Shown here piece after piece: positions 22,801-35,374 of a DNA stretch of 64,000 nucleotides; within the stretch, counting starts at the first letter, position 1; every line of letters starts with the position of its first letter. The translations under genes were made by a program, and so were the position numbers. The notes beneath the pieces are model-generated. The model made no database searches. It was not told where the DNA came from and saw only the letters and a list, made by a program, of their open reading frames with translations. The DNA comes from Henckelia pumila. Lineage: Eukaryota > Streptophyta > Magnoliopsida > Lamiales > Gesneriaceae. The stretch covers positions 15,008,763 through 15,072,762 of the forward strand of contig NC_133122.1 in NCBI RefSeq assembly GCF_033568475.1, given 5' to 3'.

Positions 22801-24387
22801 TTGAACACCACTTTGTGGGCAAAAAATGTGCACTCTTGTTAGATGTTAATTCCTCCTGTATTTCACATTTCGTGCGTCGCAACGTTCGCCAATCCATAAT
22901 CCAAATTGAATTCAGCGCACTTGACGATGTTCGGGCCAGCCCAACTTACGACAATGCCCCATAATATGATAATAATATAATTTAAAGAATATTTTAAAAT
23001 TAAAGTATTTAAAACATTCATGGATTTGAAATCACGTACCGGTACAGTTGTTTGTTTATTTTAAATTTTTTTAAACCAATATGCGAAGGAATTTGAAATG
23101 TACTATCCAAATATATGCAACGGATATGATCGATTCAAGAATTCGTAATCAATTTGTTTTAATTAATTCTAGCACTTCAATGCACGCATAGTGTGTTTGT
23201 ATCAGACGTATTTAATGAAAATGAAAAAAATTATAAAATGCAAAAAAAATTACATTTTCCATAAACAAATAATCACCAAATCTCAATCAATACATTAATT
23301 TTACAAAAAAAAAAAAAAAGCGATATTTTCGTAAATAATAATAGTGATATAGTAAGATAACATAAAATTAATTAAACATGAGAAGAGTATCATAATTGAG
23401 CGGTTGATTAGGATTAACACAAAATTCCAGTTGTAACATGCCAGCTTTGAATACAACCCATCACCCATAAATATCCCACCTCCTTGTCCCTCAAATGGCT
23501 TTGACCCAAATCAACGGCCAAGATCACTCTGATGGGCCCATGTCAACCCGATCAATTTTCATTAGCCACCACACGGAAATATATATATAGAGTGAAAAAT
23601 AATATTTTTAACATAAATATAATATATATATATATATTTTTTATAAATGAGATCAAATCGAAGTATCGTGAGAGTTTTTTGTGTTATTGTTTTAGGGATG
23701 AATAAATATATTTTGATTTTATATATAAAAAATAATATAAATATTTACTATTACTATATTGAAATATCTTAACATCCTAGAGCAGTCATTCGGGATCATG
23801 GCGTAACTTTGGACTTGCATAATTAAAAATACCTTTTGATGATATGTATTTAGTTAATTACATGAATAAAATCAAATTTGGTCATGTAACGTCAAACAAT
23901 TTGTTTGTAAAACTATAATGTTTTCTGACATTTTCTCTTTGATATATCACATCATTTATATCGAAATATTTTGAAAATATAAATTTATCAAATATAAATC
24001 TTATATGATATTTGTGTATATGTTACATACTCAATACGTGTACATGATCGAAAAATAGTAACAATAATTGGTACATTTAAAAACATTGTCCTTCTTTGTC
24101 CTAATTTACTCAGCTCGCCATCAACGGTTGGCGATAACACGTCAAGAAGAGGACCAATCACGTTTCTCGAAATAGACACGTCAGCTTCTACTGGACCGCC
24201 CTCATGGACCCAAACGTTCCAGTTTAGTTAACCCCCCACGTTCTTCTACAGTTCTTATTTATTTGAATCAATCATTTGTCTTCTCCGTTTTTACCATATT
24301 GCCCTTATCATTTTCTTTCTGCCGAAATGTTATTTTACGTATTTACCCTTACCGTCAACAATTACCATTTTTGACTTTATAAAACCA
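22801..24387. other. AT-rich intergenic DNA
   Basis: Poly-A/T runs (23307-23321), (AT)n near 23580-23640 and no open frame with recognisable content. The minus-strand frame at 23988-24179 shows no domain. Confidence 0.6.
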
Positions 24388-24780
24388 TTGTGTTTGAAAT
24401 CATGGAACTGCATTGGATTTGGTTGGATTTGGAATTGAAAATACCGTTTTAGTGTTTGACAAAATGGAATTGGTATTTGATGAAATTTCATGGGATTTCA
24501 TTTAACTAACTGAAATTCTTATAAAATAGGTCGAATTTCATGGGATTTTACGGGATTTGGGTTTATAAAAATAATAAATATATTTTAATAATAAATGTAT
24601 ATACGTTGGTTATAAATTTTAAGTTTATTTCAAAAAAAAATTACAAAATATCAAATTCCAAACACCAAAATTGAATTCCAAACACCAAAATGGAATTTCA
24701 ATTCCATATATTTAAAATCCAATTCCAAATCCAAATCAAATTCCAATTCTAAATCTTATTTTTTAGGTATCCAAACACAC
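24388..24780. mobile_element. MITE-like inverted repeat
   Basis: The left end TGTGTTTGAAATCATGG and the complement of the right end, GTGTGTTTGGATACC, form imperfect terminal inverted repeats. Inside, the left half is rich in GGAATTTGG-type words and the right half in their complement (CCAAATTCC), so the whole segment of about 390 bp can fold back. It has no coding capacity. The TIR style suggests a hAT- or Harbinger-type MITE, but no clear target duplication settles it. Confidence 0.5.
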
Positions 24781-25839
24781 GATAAATATCCAATTTACCC
24801 TCCAACAACATTGGAAAATACACTATTACTAAATTGAGTTACCTTGAAGACCAAGTATCATATCATGTCATGTAAGAAAGTGTGGGACAAACCACAATTT
24901 TAAGCCATTGTATATATAATAATATACAGTGTGTTTGCTGTATTCTATATAATATAACTTATATAAGAGTTTTTGTTAGGGTTTAAGCGAAAAAGGTGAA
25001 ATTTCAAATAACATGACATTTAATATAGTATGTCATTGTCCAATTGCCACTATCATAGCAAGCTGGAAGTACAGTAAATTGCATTAAAATGAATGCCTTG
25101 CGTGAAATATATAGTTGCTTCTTGATTGTACCATGAACTTGTATATCAAGGTGAGTGAATATCCAAGCAACTCAAGTACCTTTGATGCCTCTTCTCCAAG
25201 CATGCAAGTGTGTCATAATTTACCATACAGTGTGGAACATTCATTAATTAACTAACTAGTAGATATCATAATTTATTTTTATTTTATTTTATTTCATGTT
25301 GAGAGTGTGAAAAAAAATACAAATATTAAAAGAAATTCGAGTGCCCAACAATATTTTTCTTGTAGAGCTTGTGAAGAATAACGTTCTACAGTCAAAGTAA
25401 TTCAAAAAAAAAAACAATCAGAAATAGTGATTATTATTATGTCAAAGCCAGTGTTAAACGTATGAGAAATCGATATTGAATGAGCTGACGAGAAATGAAT
25501 GTTTTTGATGTGTAGAAGATCCACAATTAATCAACATTCGAAAGCATTACGGATATCTAATTGTGATAGACGAGATGGTGGAAACTCAATAATTAGGAAA
25601 TGAGCATTATAACTCCAGCGGTTTAAGTCATGATTTTATAAGAAGATTGTAAAGTGCAAGAGAATGTAAAAACAATAACTATGGGAAATAATCAAATGTT
25701 AAATTTCGTAATCTAAATGCAAATATGTTAAATTTCATTATTTGGGTAGAATTTAGAGTTGTAATGTGGATATGGCTGGCTGTGATGGGGTCATTTCGGT
25801 AATTTCACCTGCCCTGAAAAGGACAGAAACTACCCCCTC
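24781..25839. other. Intergenic DNA upstream of the TPX2-domain gene
   Basis: No gene or repeat recognised. AT-rich, with short A runs; the promoter of the downstream gene should lie in the last few hundred bases. Confidence 0.6.
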
Positions 25840-26476
25840 TCTTCCCTCTCACGTAGTTTTGTCGAAGTACACACGACATCACCTTTTATAGAAAACCAGC
25901 ATTCAAATTCCACTCTTAATTCTACTCTTCAGCACTGTTTTGCTTCGATAAGATCTCACCATCATCAATCCAAAATCCTCGAAACAAGGTAATCCTTCTG
26001 TTTCTATCGTTCTTAGATGCTTCAAATCTTGTTCTGGCTCTGTAATGGGATCAAATTTTTGACTGTTTTGATCACTGTTATTCTGGATGACACCAACTTG
26101 TTCAAGATCTATGGGTTTTCCCTTCTGATCTTTCCTGAATCTCTTGTTTGAATCTGTGATTGGTTGAGTATGATGTTTCTGGAGCATTCAGTGGAATGCT
26201 CTGTTTGGTGGTGAAATCTTGGACCCGCTTTGTTGCTATTGGGAAAAAAAAAATTCGAATTTTATATCTACCCTGTTAACTAAAATCCTGGATCCAATGT
26301 TAGTAACTCAAGACTTGAATTTGCTTTCTTGGGTTTTCTTTTCTTATACACATGTGTCAGATTTGCTGACTACATTTACTGATTGCTTTGATTCAGTGGG
26401 AAATGGGGCGATTTTTCATTTTGGGTAATTGATTTTTGTGCTTTTGCGGATCTGTCTAGGATTCATTTTTTCTGGG
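25840..26476 (+). promoter_or_regulatory. Promoter and 5' UTR with intron of the TPX2-domain gene
   Basis: A pyrimidine-rich stretch (CCCCCTCTCTTCCCTCTC near 25830-25850) and a TATA-like TTTTATA at 25884-25890 precede a probable first non-coding exon that ends at 25988. A GT donor at 25989 and an AG acceptor at 26458-26459 define a 5'-UTR intron of about 470 bases; the second exon starts 17 bases before the ATG. The exact transcription start is inferred. Confidence 0.5.
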
Positions 26477-28328
26477 ATGGAATCGAATAATGGAGCTCAA
26501 CTTGAAGAAGAAAAGAAACTTAGCAGGGAGAAAAATAATGGGGAGGGGTCAACTTTGGGTTCTGGTGGAAATGAAGTGTACAAAGATTTGATAATGGAAA
26601 AAGAGAGTGTTGATTCATCTGGGCCAGCAGCCAAATTGTCTGAATCTGTATCGAAAAGTAGAGTATCAACTCAGAGTAAACGAGATTCCAATGGTAATGG
26701 TCCAAAGAACAGTAAATCATCCAAGAATCAATCTACTAGCTCCAAAGGATCGGTTGTGCTTGGCCGTAATACTAAGCCTAGTTTGAGCCAAAGCCTCTCT
26801 TTTCCAGCCAAGGGCCGCCACTCGGATGTTATGAAAAGAAGCATTGATACATATCCGGTGAAGTCGTCACTGAAAAATGGTGCAAAAGCAGAGCAGGGTA
26901 AGGGCATCACAAGTTCAGGGAACGCACCCAAGACTCGCCAATCTTGGGTAGACCTTAATTTCTGCAAGCTCCCGCTTTTATTTTCTTTCTTTCTTGTTAT
27001 CTTTTCTGACAATTGAGCAATTGTATGTGACTGGTTCAGCCAGTGAAACATGAAAATGTGAATGGAAATGAGACGAATCCGGGTCCTGATGGGTATGTAG
27101 CAGTGGCCTCTCTTTGTACTTCATTGGTTTTTCTTACTTGAGAAGCTCATGATGTAATCTTTCTTTGAATGATGCTCTGACTGTTGATTATTTGTCTATA
27201 TTGGAGAAGATTGGTCGAAAAGATTTCGGAACATGTCAACAATGAGTTACCTGTCAAGGAGGAGGAGGATACCGGTTCCATTACTTCATCGTAATGTTTC
27301 ATATTAGACTCCTTATCTTCTGTTTTCTTGTCTGAAATTTTTTCCCTCGAACAGAAACGTTGATGAATTTGCGTGATTTGAACAGAAATGCTACTCCTCA
27401 ACAGAAGACTAATGTCTCAGCTTTCCCTTTCAGATTGGAAGAGCGCGCTGAAAAGAGAAAAGAGGTCGACTATGTAGCAATTAGCATACATATCTCAATT
27501 TTTTTTTTCTAAAACTATTGAACCTTGAAGAATAACATGCTATTGATCATCAGTTTTATTCGAAGATTGAGAAGAAAATACACGCCAAGGAAGTGGAAGT
27601 GATCAATCTGGAAGCAAAATCCAAGGTGCTTGAGATCAGACAGGAAACCGACGCGCTGTTAAATTCTCATACTAAAGATGGAATTTGATTTGTTCATGAT
27701 TTTATGTTCTTGTGTTTGATATGTTAGGAACATCAAGAGGCGGAAATTAAGCAATTGAGGAAGAGTTTGACGTTTAAAGCCACACCTATGCCGACTTTCT
27801 ACAAAGATCCCCCTCCAAAAGCTGAACTCAAGAAGGTATATGAGACCCATAAATCTTGATGACCAAACTGGGAAAACTAGTTCAATGTGATCCTTTTATT
27901 TTGTTTTTTCCTTTGATCAGATACCAACTACACGACCCGTATCTCCTAAGCTTGGAAGGCGTAAAAGCACTGAATCCACTGCTAGGAACTCGCTCGAAAA
28001 TGGAGGTTCCACTCTCAGTCCAAGCATAACTAAAGAAAATCATGTGTTAGATAAGGCTTCTGAGGCAAATGTCGTTACGGTGAAGAAATCCTTCAAAAGC
28101 TCAGTATCCAAACCTCGTCTACAACAATCTTTGGCTGCTAAGAAAGTAAAGAACGGTGAGACAGAGAAGAAAGAAGTGCAAATCAAAGCGCCTAGCTCGG
28201 AAGAAATCCGAGAACTAGAGAATCAGATTGAAGAATGCCCAGAAAATAATTTTTCAGATGAGAATGGAGCATTTCTTGGTTCAACAACTTCGGTGGTAAT
28301 TGCTTCTGAAGTTGGTGCTCAAGGGTAA
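26477..28328 (+). CDS. WVD2-like (WDL) TPX2-domain microtubule-associated protein, seven coding exons
   Basis: Coding exons: 26477-26947, 27040-27092, 27210-27290, 27386-27464, 27554-27625, 27728-27835, 27921-28328. All introns are GT-AG and the exons join in one frame of 424 codons including TAA. The N-terminal half is Ser/Lys/Asn rich and probably disordered. Residues of about 216-300 are the TPX2 C-terminal domain with [27 protein letters not shown] and the hallmark [15 protein letters not shown]. The C-terminal part is basic, then acidic. Plant WAVE-DAMPENED2-like proteins bind and bundle cortical microtubules and affect cell elongation and organ twisting. An in-frame ATG upstream at 26429 lies in the UTR intron and is not used in this model. 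A GT inside the last codons (28326) could allow one more exon, so the C-terminus is slightly uncertain. Confidence 0.9.
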
Positions 28329-28725
28329 AGGGATTTATTTATTAACTAATCAAACTTTAAATTGTGGTTCTTGCACAAAGTTCAGAGTCTGAAGTTTCTC
28401 TTTTTGTTGTGAATATTGTTGTTATATGTTAATGTTTTGAGTCAGTCATATTCGTATGTTGTCTGCTGCTGTCTATTACAATGCTATGTAAAAATGAGAG
28501 GCTGAATTTTTATCATATTCAAAATTCTTATCATTGGTTGAATTGATTTTTTACGTATTTCTTTTTTCACATTATCATGATTATTTTAATTGAATAAAAT
28601 ATTTGATTTGTTGACTTCCAAAATATAATAAAATAGGATCGGTTCAGTTTTTATTGGGAGTGCCAGAAATACGCATGGAACATCACGAGTCTATAAGATG
28701 GAAAGATAACTTCATTGGGAGGATT
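28329..28725 (+). other. 3' UTR and flank of the TPX2-domain gene
   Basis: AT-rich sequence after the stop, with AATAAAATA at about 28594-28602 and several T-rich tracts suitable for 3' end formation. No further gene before the solo LTR. Confidence 0.5.
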
Positions 28726-28730
28726 GTTGG

Positions 28731-30848
28731 TGCCTTCAAGCATGCAATGAAACTATAACCGAAAGAATGAAGGCAGTCATAACCGAAGGAATAAAGGCAG
28801 ACCAGACCTTTCAAATTTGAAACTGATGTGAAGCCAAGAGTTGTAACAGCAAAAATCAATGGGAATAATTGCTGTTAATTCGAATTATTATCAATGAATG
28901 GGGGCCGGGGTATTTCAGCTTCTATTTTGTAGCCTATAAATAGTGAAGCAAGCTGATGGAAAAATACACACTTTCAAGCAGCACACTTCCATATTTTCGA
29001 GCCATAGCTTTCTGCCACCTTCAAGCCGTTCCAGTCACCATCCTTGGCAGCAAGAAAGTGAAGCCAATTGCTGTACAATTTCGAAGAAAGCTGCTGACCA
29101 TTGTAGAGAATTTGAACAACAGTTTTTAGTCTATTCTCGAAGCCTTCGAATCTTCCCAGAAAACTCGGAACGCGGCATCGGTTTGAAGGAGTTTTTTGTC
29201 CAAAATTGAGTAGACTTACTGTCCATCTTCGAGCAGAATTTCTGTTCAATTTCGAAGGAGTAATCTACCCAAATTTCAAGCAGTTATCTACAGCAAACAA
29301 AGCCAATAAAATCTGTTCGAAGTTGATCCAAGAAGGAGTGCCGAAGTCGATTAAGGAGCTTTAATATTTTTTGCTCACGTTTGAGGTTTTCCCCCAACAT
29401 CAGATCCTACACGATTTGCTTAAAAAAATCTAATATTGTAAGTGGGCTTTTTCTTTTGCGTGATATAAGTCTCTACATTTATATTCATTCTTGAGTGAGT
29501 TAAACTTTATAAAATAAATTACATATGCTTTTGAAAATTCTATCGGCATGATAAGTATATTCGTTTCACTTTGATATACCATTTGTTGGCTATTCGTTAT
29601 GTTATTTGAAGCATGTTAGAGTTATTTGGAAGTATTTGTGATGCATTGTTAAGAATCGATTTAGAAATGGTTAATGAATTTCTGATGATTTGATTTGATA
29701 TGTTCTTGATGCGGTGGATTATAATAAGTGTAAATTTGCATTCAGTACCTAAACCCAAACACATATACATGTTTAGTCCCCTGTCAGAAAAATATTTGTT
29801 TAAACTCCCTAGACCCACATTTTTTTTGGATGAAAATCGGTACAAAACATTGAAAATAAGGTACGAATACATGATATTCCAGTACAAAACATTGAAAATA
29901 TGGTATAAAAAATAAGATTTCGAGTATAAAACCTGAACATTTTTATTAATAAGAAAAATATGTCATTAATATTAATATTTTTTAGTATTCAAAAATCATA
30001 TATTTGTACCAGATCTAACACATTTTATACTCAAATATCATATTTTAGTGCTCTATTTCTGATATTTTGTACTCATTTTCATCAAAACATACAATTTATC
30101 ATTAATATCAATATTTATCTATATATTTGAGTACTCAAAAATTATACATTTATCCCAGATTTACAATGTTTTGTACTGGAATATCATGTATTCGTACCTT
30201 ATTTTCAATGTTTTGTACCGATTTTCATCCGAGAAAAAAATGTGGGCCTAGGGAGTTTAAACAAACATTTTTTCTGACAGGAGACTGAACATGTATATGT
30301 GTTTAGGTTTAGGTACTGAATGCGAATTTACCGTAATAATAATCTTTTCTTTAGCATCGCCCCTTAGAGGAGTAACATATAGGGGACTGATCAATAAACC
30401 ATGAAAAATGAGATAATTATCAGTGCACAGTTTGGTTCGTATGTGTGTCAGATTCAATATGTTTAATTTGTTTCGAGATTATGATATGTACATATGTATA
30501 TTTTGGTGTTTAACATGTCGTATCAGCCCCTACTTGCTGAGTTTTTCCCAAAACACTCACCCCCTTACCTTCTTCCCCGGATAATGAAGAAGATCAGCTA
30601 GAAGAGGATCATGAACAACAACTGTTTTGGGATTGGTGATTAAGTTGAGACACGAAGATTTAAGAATTTATTTCAGTTTTATTTCTTACTACGTTATCGC
30701 TTCCGCACTTGTGCTTTCTCTGTAAAAATAGTTATGGTTTATGAAATAGACTGGTTTTTGGCAAGATTTGTACTACGAGTCTTGTTGTTTCAATGATAAA
30801 TTGTTAAACAACGCCGATGTCAACTATACTCGATTTTGGGGCGTGACA
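28731..30848 (+). mobile_element. Solo LTR, probably of a Ty3/gypsy chromovirus, with a nested foldback element
   Basis: It starts TGCCTTCAAG and ends TTTTGGGGCGTGACA, with GTTGG on both sides (28726-28730 and 30849-30853). A TATA box CCTATAAATAG is at about 28931-28941. The right part carries LTR-like text (CTTGCTGAGTTTTTCCC near 30533 and the GGGGCGTGACA end). No internal domain, primer site or second LTR is present, so it is the product of LTR-LTR recombination. Without the 628-bp insertion it is about 1.49 kb. The 5' boundary rests on the 5-bp match. Confidence 0.65.
29717..30344. mobile_element. Foldback/MITE element with about 178-bp inverted arms
   Basis: The left arm (29717-29895) and right arm (30166-30344) are nearly exact inverted copies, sharing GCATTCAGTACC, GTTTAAACTCCC and several TACAAAACATTG words. 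The 270-bp centre is AT rich with no open frame. It lies within the solo LTR. Long arms and no coding capacity fit a foldback or Mutator-derived MITE; no clear target duplication was found. A degenerate relative lies at 55199-55741. Confidence 0.8.
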
Positions 30849-32378
30849 GTTGGTAATACAACCAGAGTCTTACGTTTGAAATACATATCATCGTTTAATA
30901 CAAGAAAATATCTAAATTGGTACGAGTCTTTTTGGATAAAATCTAAGAACAAATTCTCGAAAGTTGAAGTCCAAAATATATAGGGAGTGTTTGGTGGAGC
31001 TTTTAATAATCACTTATTAGATTTTAGCTGCACAAAAGTGCTTAATAGTGTTTGTGAACATTTGCTTCTGCTTTAACTTTTAAAATTTTTAATTAAAAGC
31101 CAAAAGCAAGCTTGAGATGCTTTTTTGTGCTTCTGCTTTTTTTATATTAATATTGAAAATTAAAATGGGACGCTTGTGCCCTTACAAAACTTTTCACGTT
31201 CCATAATTACCCTCCCCATTTTTCACTCACTTTTCTTTTGCATTCACGCTCCTCTTTTAAGCATTCTCTCTCAAAGCTAGCGGCGGCGATTTGGGCATTC
31301 TCCTCTCTCGAAGCTAGGGGCGGCGATTTTCTACAGCTAGCGGCGGCGAATTCGAGCATGGTGATTATCTGACATCAAGATAATTGTAGATTCGTCTTCC
31401 TTAGGTTATGCAATCCTTATAGATATCTATTTTATTCGTCTGATTTTTGTCGGTCTATGTGTTTCTGTTATTGGGATTGTGATATGTCAAAATTATTCCA
31501 TCTAGACAAATAGAAGGCTAAGATTGTTGAGTTAGTTGATCCAGTTATTATTTCTTTGTGAAATTCACATGCCAGATGATTCTTTATTGCCCTTTTGTTC
31601 ATAACCGTGATTTTTGCCCCCAATCTGCCCTAATTCCTTTAGATTACTTTTTCTCACATCAGCTGTGGTGTGTATTTCTCCGTCGTCTGTGAACTTTAAA
31701 ATTTTCTTTGATTTTTGCTTCTTTGTGCTGCTGTTAAAAATTTTAGACATGAAGAAATTTATTTTATTACATTAATATTACAACGGTCAATGAATGATTA
31801 TTATTCTAATTTCTAAACACCAGCATTTGGAGATCTTGTTTCCATTTTTTGAAATTTTTGTTTCTCTCGTTGCTTTATTATGTGCTGATGATTATCTCGT
31901 TTGCTCAATGTGAAGTCGGATCCACGAAATCTTTAGCATTCTTTATTGCCCTTTAGTTTTTATAAGAATTGTGAATAAGATGTGCTTTTAGGATTGGCTT
32001 TGAGTTACTCACGAAGGTGTCATTATTTTTGATAAGCTTAATGCACAATTGATTAAATCAAGATTTGGAATCGTAGCTACCTATTGGATCATACCTCTTA
32101 AGAACTAGTCATTATTTTCTAATAAGCTTAATACACAATCATCTCATTTATTATAAAAAGAGAAGTGGTGCCACTGCATGCCAGCGTGAGACCTATACTT
32201 TAGCAGCAAGATAATAAAAGATACATGCTTTCTGTAAATATTAAGTTTTAACTTTCTGTAATATATAACAAAAATAACTTCAATGTTTACACGTTTAACT
32301 AATGGTTTTTCTCGCATGTTTTTTTTATCAAATACTTTAATGCATTCGGCCTCATTGTTTGACTTGTTTTATGCAGTC

Positions 32379-33584
32379 ATGGATTCACAAATGCCCTGGG
32401 CAAGACGTTCTGATACTAATTTTCAGATGTATTCACAACCACTATCACAACCATCTCAAAGTGTTGATGCTAGTAGACAACAAACTACGAGAAGCACTGA
32501 GTGTATTGGGAAGACAAATTGGGATCGTGCAAGTACTGAGGTATTTATTAAAATATGTTTAGAGGAGCTCCAAGCAGGGAATAGGCCCGGTACTCACTTT
32601 AACAAGTCCGGTTGGGAAAATTTGGTTCGTAAATTTGAAGCACGTACGAGTTGTAAGTATTCAAAGATACAATTGAAAAATTGTTGGGATAGCTTGAAGA
32701 AAGAATGGAGTATTTGGAAGACATTATTGAGAGGAGAGACTGGACTAGGTTGGAATCACGAAAAAGGAACTGTGGATGCGACTCCTGAGTGGTGGCAACG
32801 AAAGATACAAGTGAGTATTTGTTTATTCAAAACAAGATTAAGCGATTTTATGTTTTGTTTACTATTTGTTTATTTAACACACAATTACATGATTTTATAT
32901 TTTTATTAGGCACGTTCTGAAGCTGCCAAGTTTAGAGAGAGAGGACCTTTGCTAGTACATGATCAAGATTTATTATTTTTAGATGTTGTAGCTGAAGGGA
33001 ATAGTGAGTGGGCTCCCAGCTCTGGAATTTTGCTATCACACTTACAAGATGAGCATGAAGATGACATCAATATACTTTCTGGTGAGGTTAATGGACCCGA
33101 AATTGACTATACTACTGAAACAAATGACACACAACAAATCAACATGGAGAGTGGTTCATCTAGGAGAAACATCAGAAATAACCCATTTTCTGCTCCCATC
33201 CATCATAAAAAGCAAAAGAAATCATCAACCGCAGAAAAAATCGCGAGGTGTCTTGAGCGGATGGTTAATACAATAGAGAGAAAATCACAATCATCTCGCT
33301 TGACAACTGATAGTGTATGAAATTATACTATCAAAGATTGCATGGAGGTTTTAGATTGTATGTCAGGAATTGACGAAGGTGGTAGCTTGTGGATGTATGC
33401 AACAAGATTATTTTTGAAACCTGCTGTTAGAGAGTTATTTTTAACAATCAAGAGAGATGATTTAAGGCTAAAGTGGTTGCAAGATCAGATGGAAAGGGAC
33501 ATGCAGCGAAGGACTTCTTCCATGACTTCAGCTCATGCATCACGTGGAGAGTCATACCATAATGACAATGCCTCTTTTGGATGA
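32379..33584 (+). pseudogene. Harbinger-associated Myb/SANT-like DNA-binding protein, one internal stop
   Basis: Exons 32379-32810 and 32910-33584 join in frame over a GT-AG intron; an upstream acceptor at 32375 suggests a 5'-UTR intron too. Residues of about 40-140 form a Myb/SANT-like domain with TNWDRASTEVFIKICLEEL, the KSGWENLVRKFE helix and NCWDSLKKEWSIWKTLL, with the aromatic residues spaced as in plant Myb_DNA-bind_3 proteins. The C-terminal part is Ser/Lys rich, then a helical region WLQDQMERDMQRR. TGA at 33318-33320 interrupts the frame after about 280 codons. In PIF/Harbinger elements this partner binds the ends and helps bring the transposase into the nucleus. Confidence 0.8.
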
Positions 33585-33886
33585 TCATCCTTTGAATAGG
33601 ATTTAAACAAAGTTTTTCTTTTGAATAACTTATGTTGAGGGGAGCACTGTTAAAAAAACTTGTATGGCAGACTTCTTTTGTTTTCATGTTTGTATGGAGT
33701 TGTTAATGTTGACATGAGTGAAACGTGTTGGGAGACTTCTTTTGTCTTAATTGATTGCATATGGCAGATGGCAGCCTTATTTACAAATTATATTACTTTG
33801 AATATTCTTTTTTTGCTTACTTTATTATATCAACAATGAAGGAATGAAATTGATTGGTACTCTTAAATTTTTCAAAAAACTTGCAA

Positions 33887-35374
33887 ATGTCAGATAGTGA
33901 ATCAAACAGTGACTCAAACAGCATATTGGATTCTCTTTCTTCTTCATCAGGTTCTGAAGAGTTAGATGACATTATGAACAATGAAAACATCGAAGGTACG
34001 GGTTCAAACCCACTTACTAAGAGGAGAAAAAAATTGTTATCTGTGTTTGCAGTTGGAGCAACAATATATTATGAGAAATATTTGCATAAGTCTCCATGTT
34101 ATGACCGTGAATATAGTGGATGGGCTTCGTTAATATCTATCTTGAATGGAAATCCTCGCCGATGTTACCAATCCTTTAGAATGCATAAAGAGGTCTTTTT
34201 TGAGCTATGTGGAATTTTAGTGAATAATTATGGCCTGAAACCCACAAGAAGTGTGACTGTTGAAGAGCAATTGACAACTTTCATGATGATAGTCGGTGTA
34301 TGTGAAGGGAACAGACAACTACAAGAATCTTTTCAACGGTCTGGATATACTATTAGTATGTCATTTCATAATGTCCTGAAAGCTTGTACAAAGATGTCTC
34401 TTGATTGGATAAGGCCATTTTCTGATAACACCACTATTCATCCATATATTCAACAAAATTCCCGATATTTCCCTCATTTTAAGGTAAATAATTATAAATT
34501 TTCTTGAATATTTCATTTTATCAAATATTATGTTAATGGTTTATGTCATTTACTTTATACAAATTTTCAGGATTGTATTGGTGCAATCGACGGTATTCAC
34601 ATCAAAGCATCAATACCGTGTCACTTGCAAGTTCCATTTATTGGTAGAAAAGGTAGTCCAACTCAAAACGTAATGGTGGCTTGTGATTTTGATATGTGTT
34701 TCACATTTGTTTTGTCTGGTTGGGAAGGGAGTGCTCATGACACTAGAATTTTCTATTCCGCTATAAAAGACGCCTCAAAGAACTTTCCAATGCCACCAAG
34801 AGGTTCGTATTACGATAATATTTTAACATAAATCTCTTTAATGATATCTTAATTTCTGCATTGTAATTATATTTATTTTTTTTCAAGAAAATATTATCTA
34901 GTTGATGCAGGATATCCTAATATGTTGGGATTTCTTGCTCCATATAAAGGGCAGAAATATCACATTCCACATTTTCAGCGTGCCTCTTCATACAACAGTC
35001 ATGTTGAGGTCTTCAATCACTTGCATTCATCACTTCGTGGTACTATTGAGCGCACTTTTGGTGTAAGGAAGAAAAAGTTTCAAATTATGAGTAACATGCC
35101 TGTCAATATTTCTTGGTTAGACCAGATTGCACTTGTGTCATCCACAATGGCAATACACAATTTTATCAGAAAGACAGATGCAAAGGATGAAGATTTTTTG
35201 GAGGCTGATTTAAGAGCAAATAATGGAAATGATTATATTAAACAGAGTGATGCAAACAACTTTGCATCTTACTGTATACAGTCAGATGAGACCATGGACA
35301 AATTGAGAGATGATATATGCACATCGATAGTATTTGGAAGGACTGGTGTTCCCTTTTCTAGAACATCAGAATGA
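33887..35374 (+). CDS. PIF/Harbinger DDE transposase (HARBI1-type), three exons, open
   Basis: Exons 33887-34483, 34571-34806 and 34888-35374 join with GT-AG introns into 440 codons with no internal stop. Features: an acidic Ser/Asp-rich N-terminus, a helix-turn-helix-like region (SVTVEEQLTTFMMIVGVCEG and ESFQRSGYTIS), then the DDE_Tnp_4 nuclease core with Asp206 in GAIDGIHI, Asp256 in GSAHDTRIF and Glu332 in GTIERTFGV. The VDAGYPN and AIHNFIR motifs are also present. Exon 2 must end at 34806 (donor GTATTA) to give the conserved KYYLVDAGYP. The enzyme cuts and joins element ends with its SANT partner. No inactivating change is visible. Confidence 0.9.

Noticed and set aside
22764-22964. 66-codon frame after the first SINE
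   Set aside because: It begins within the SINE head and has no recognisable content.
28943-29209. 88-codon frame downstream of the TPX2-domain gene
   Set aside because: It lies within the R/U5 part of the solo LTR, just after its TATA box; no domain, and the other strand is equally open.
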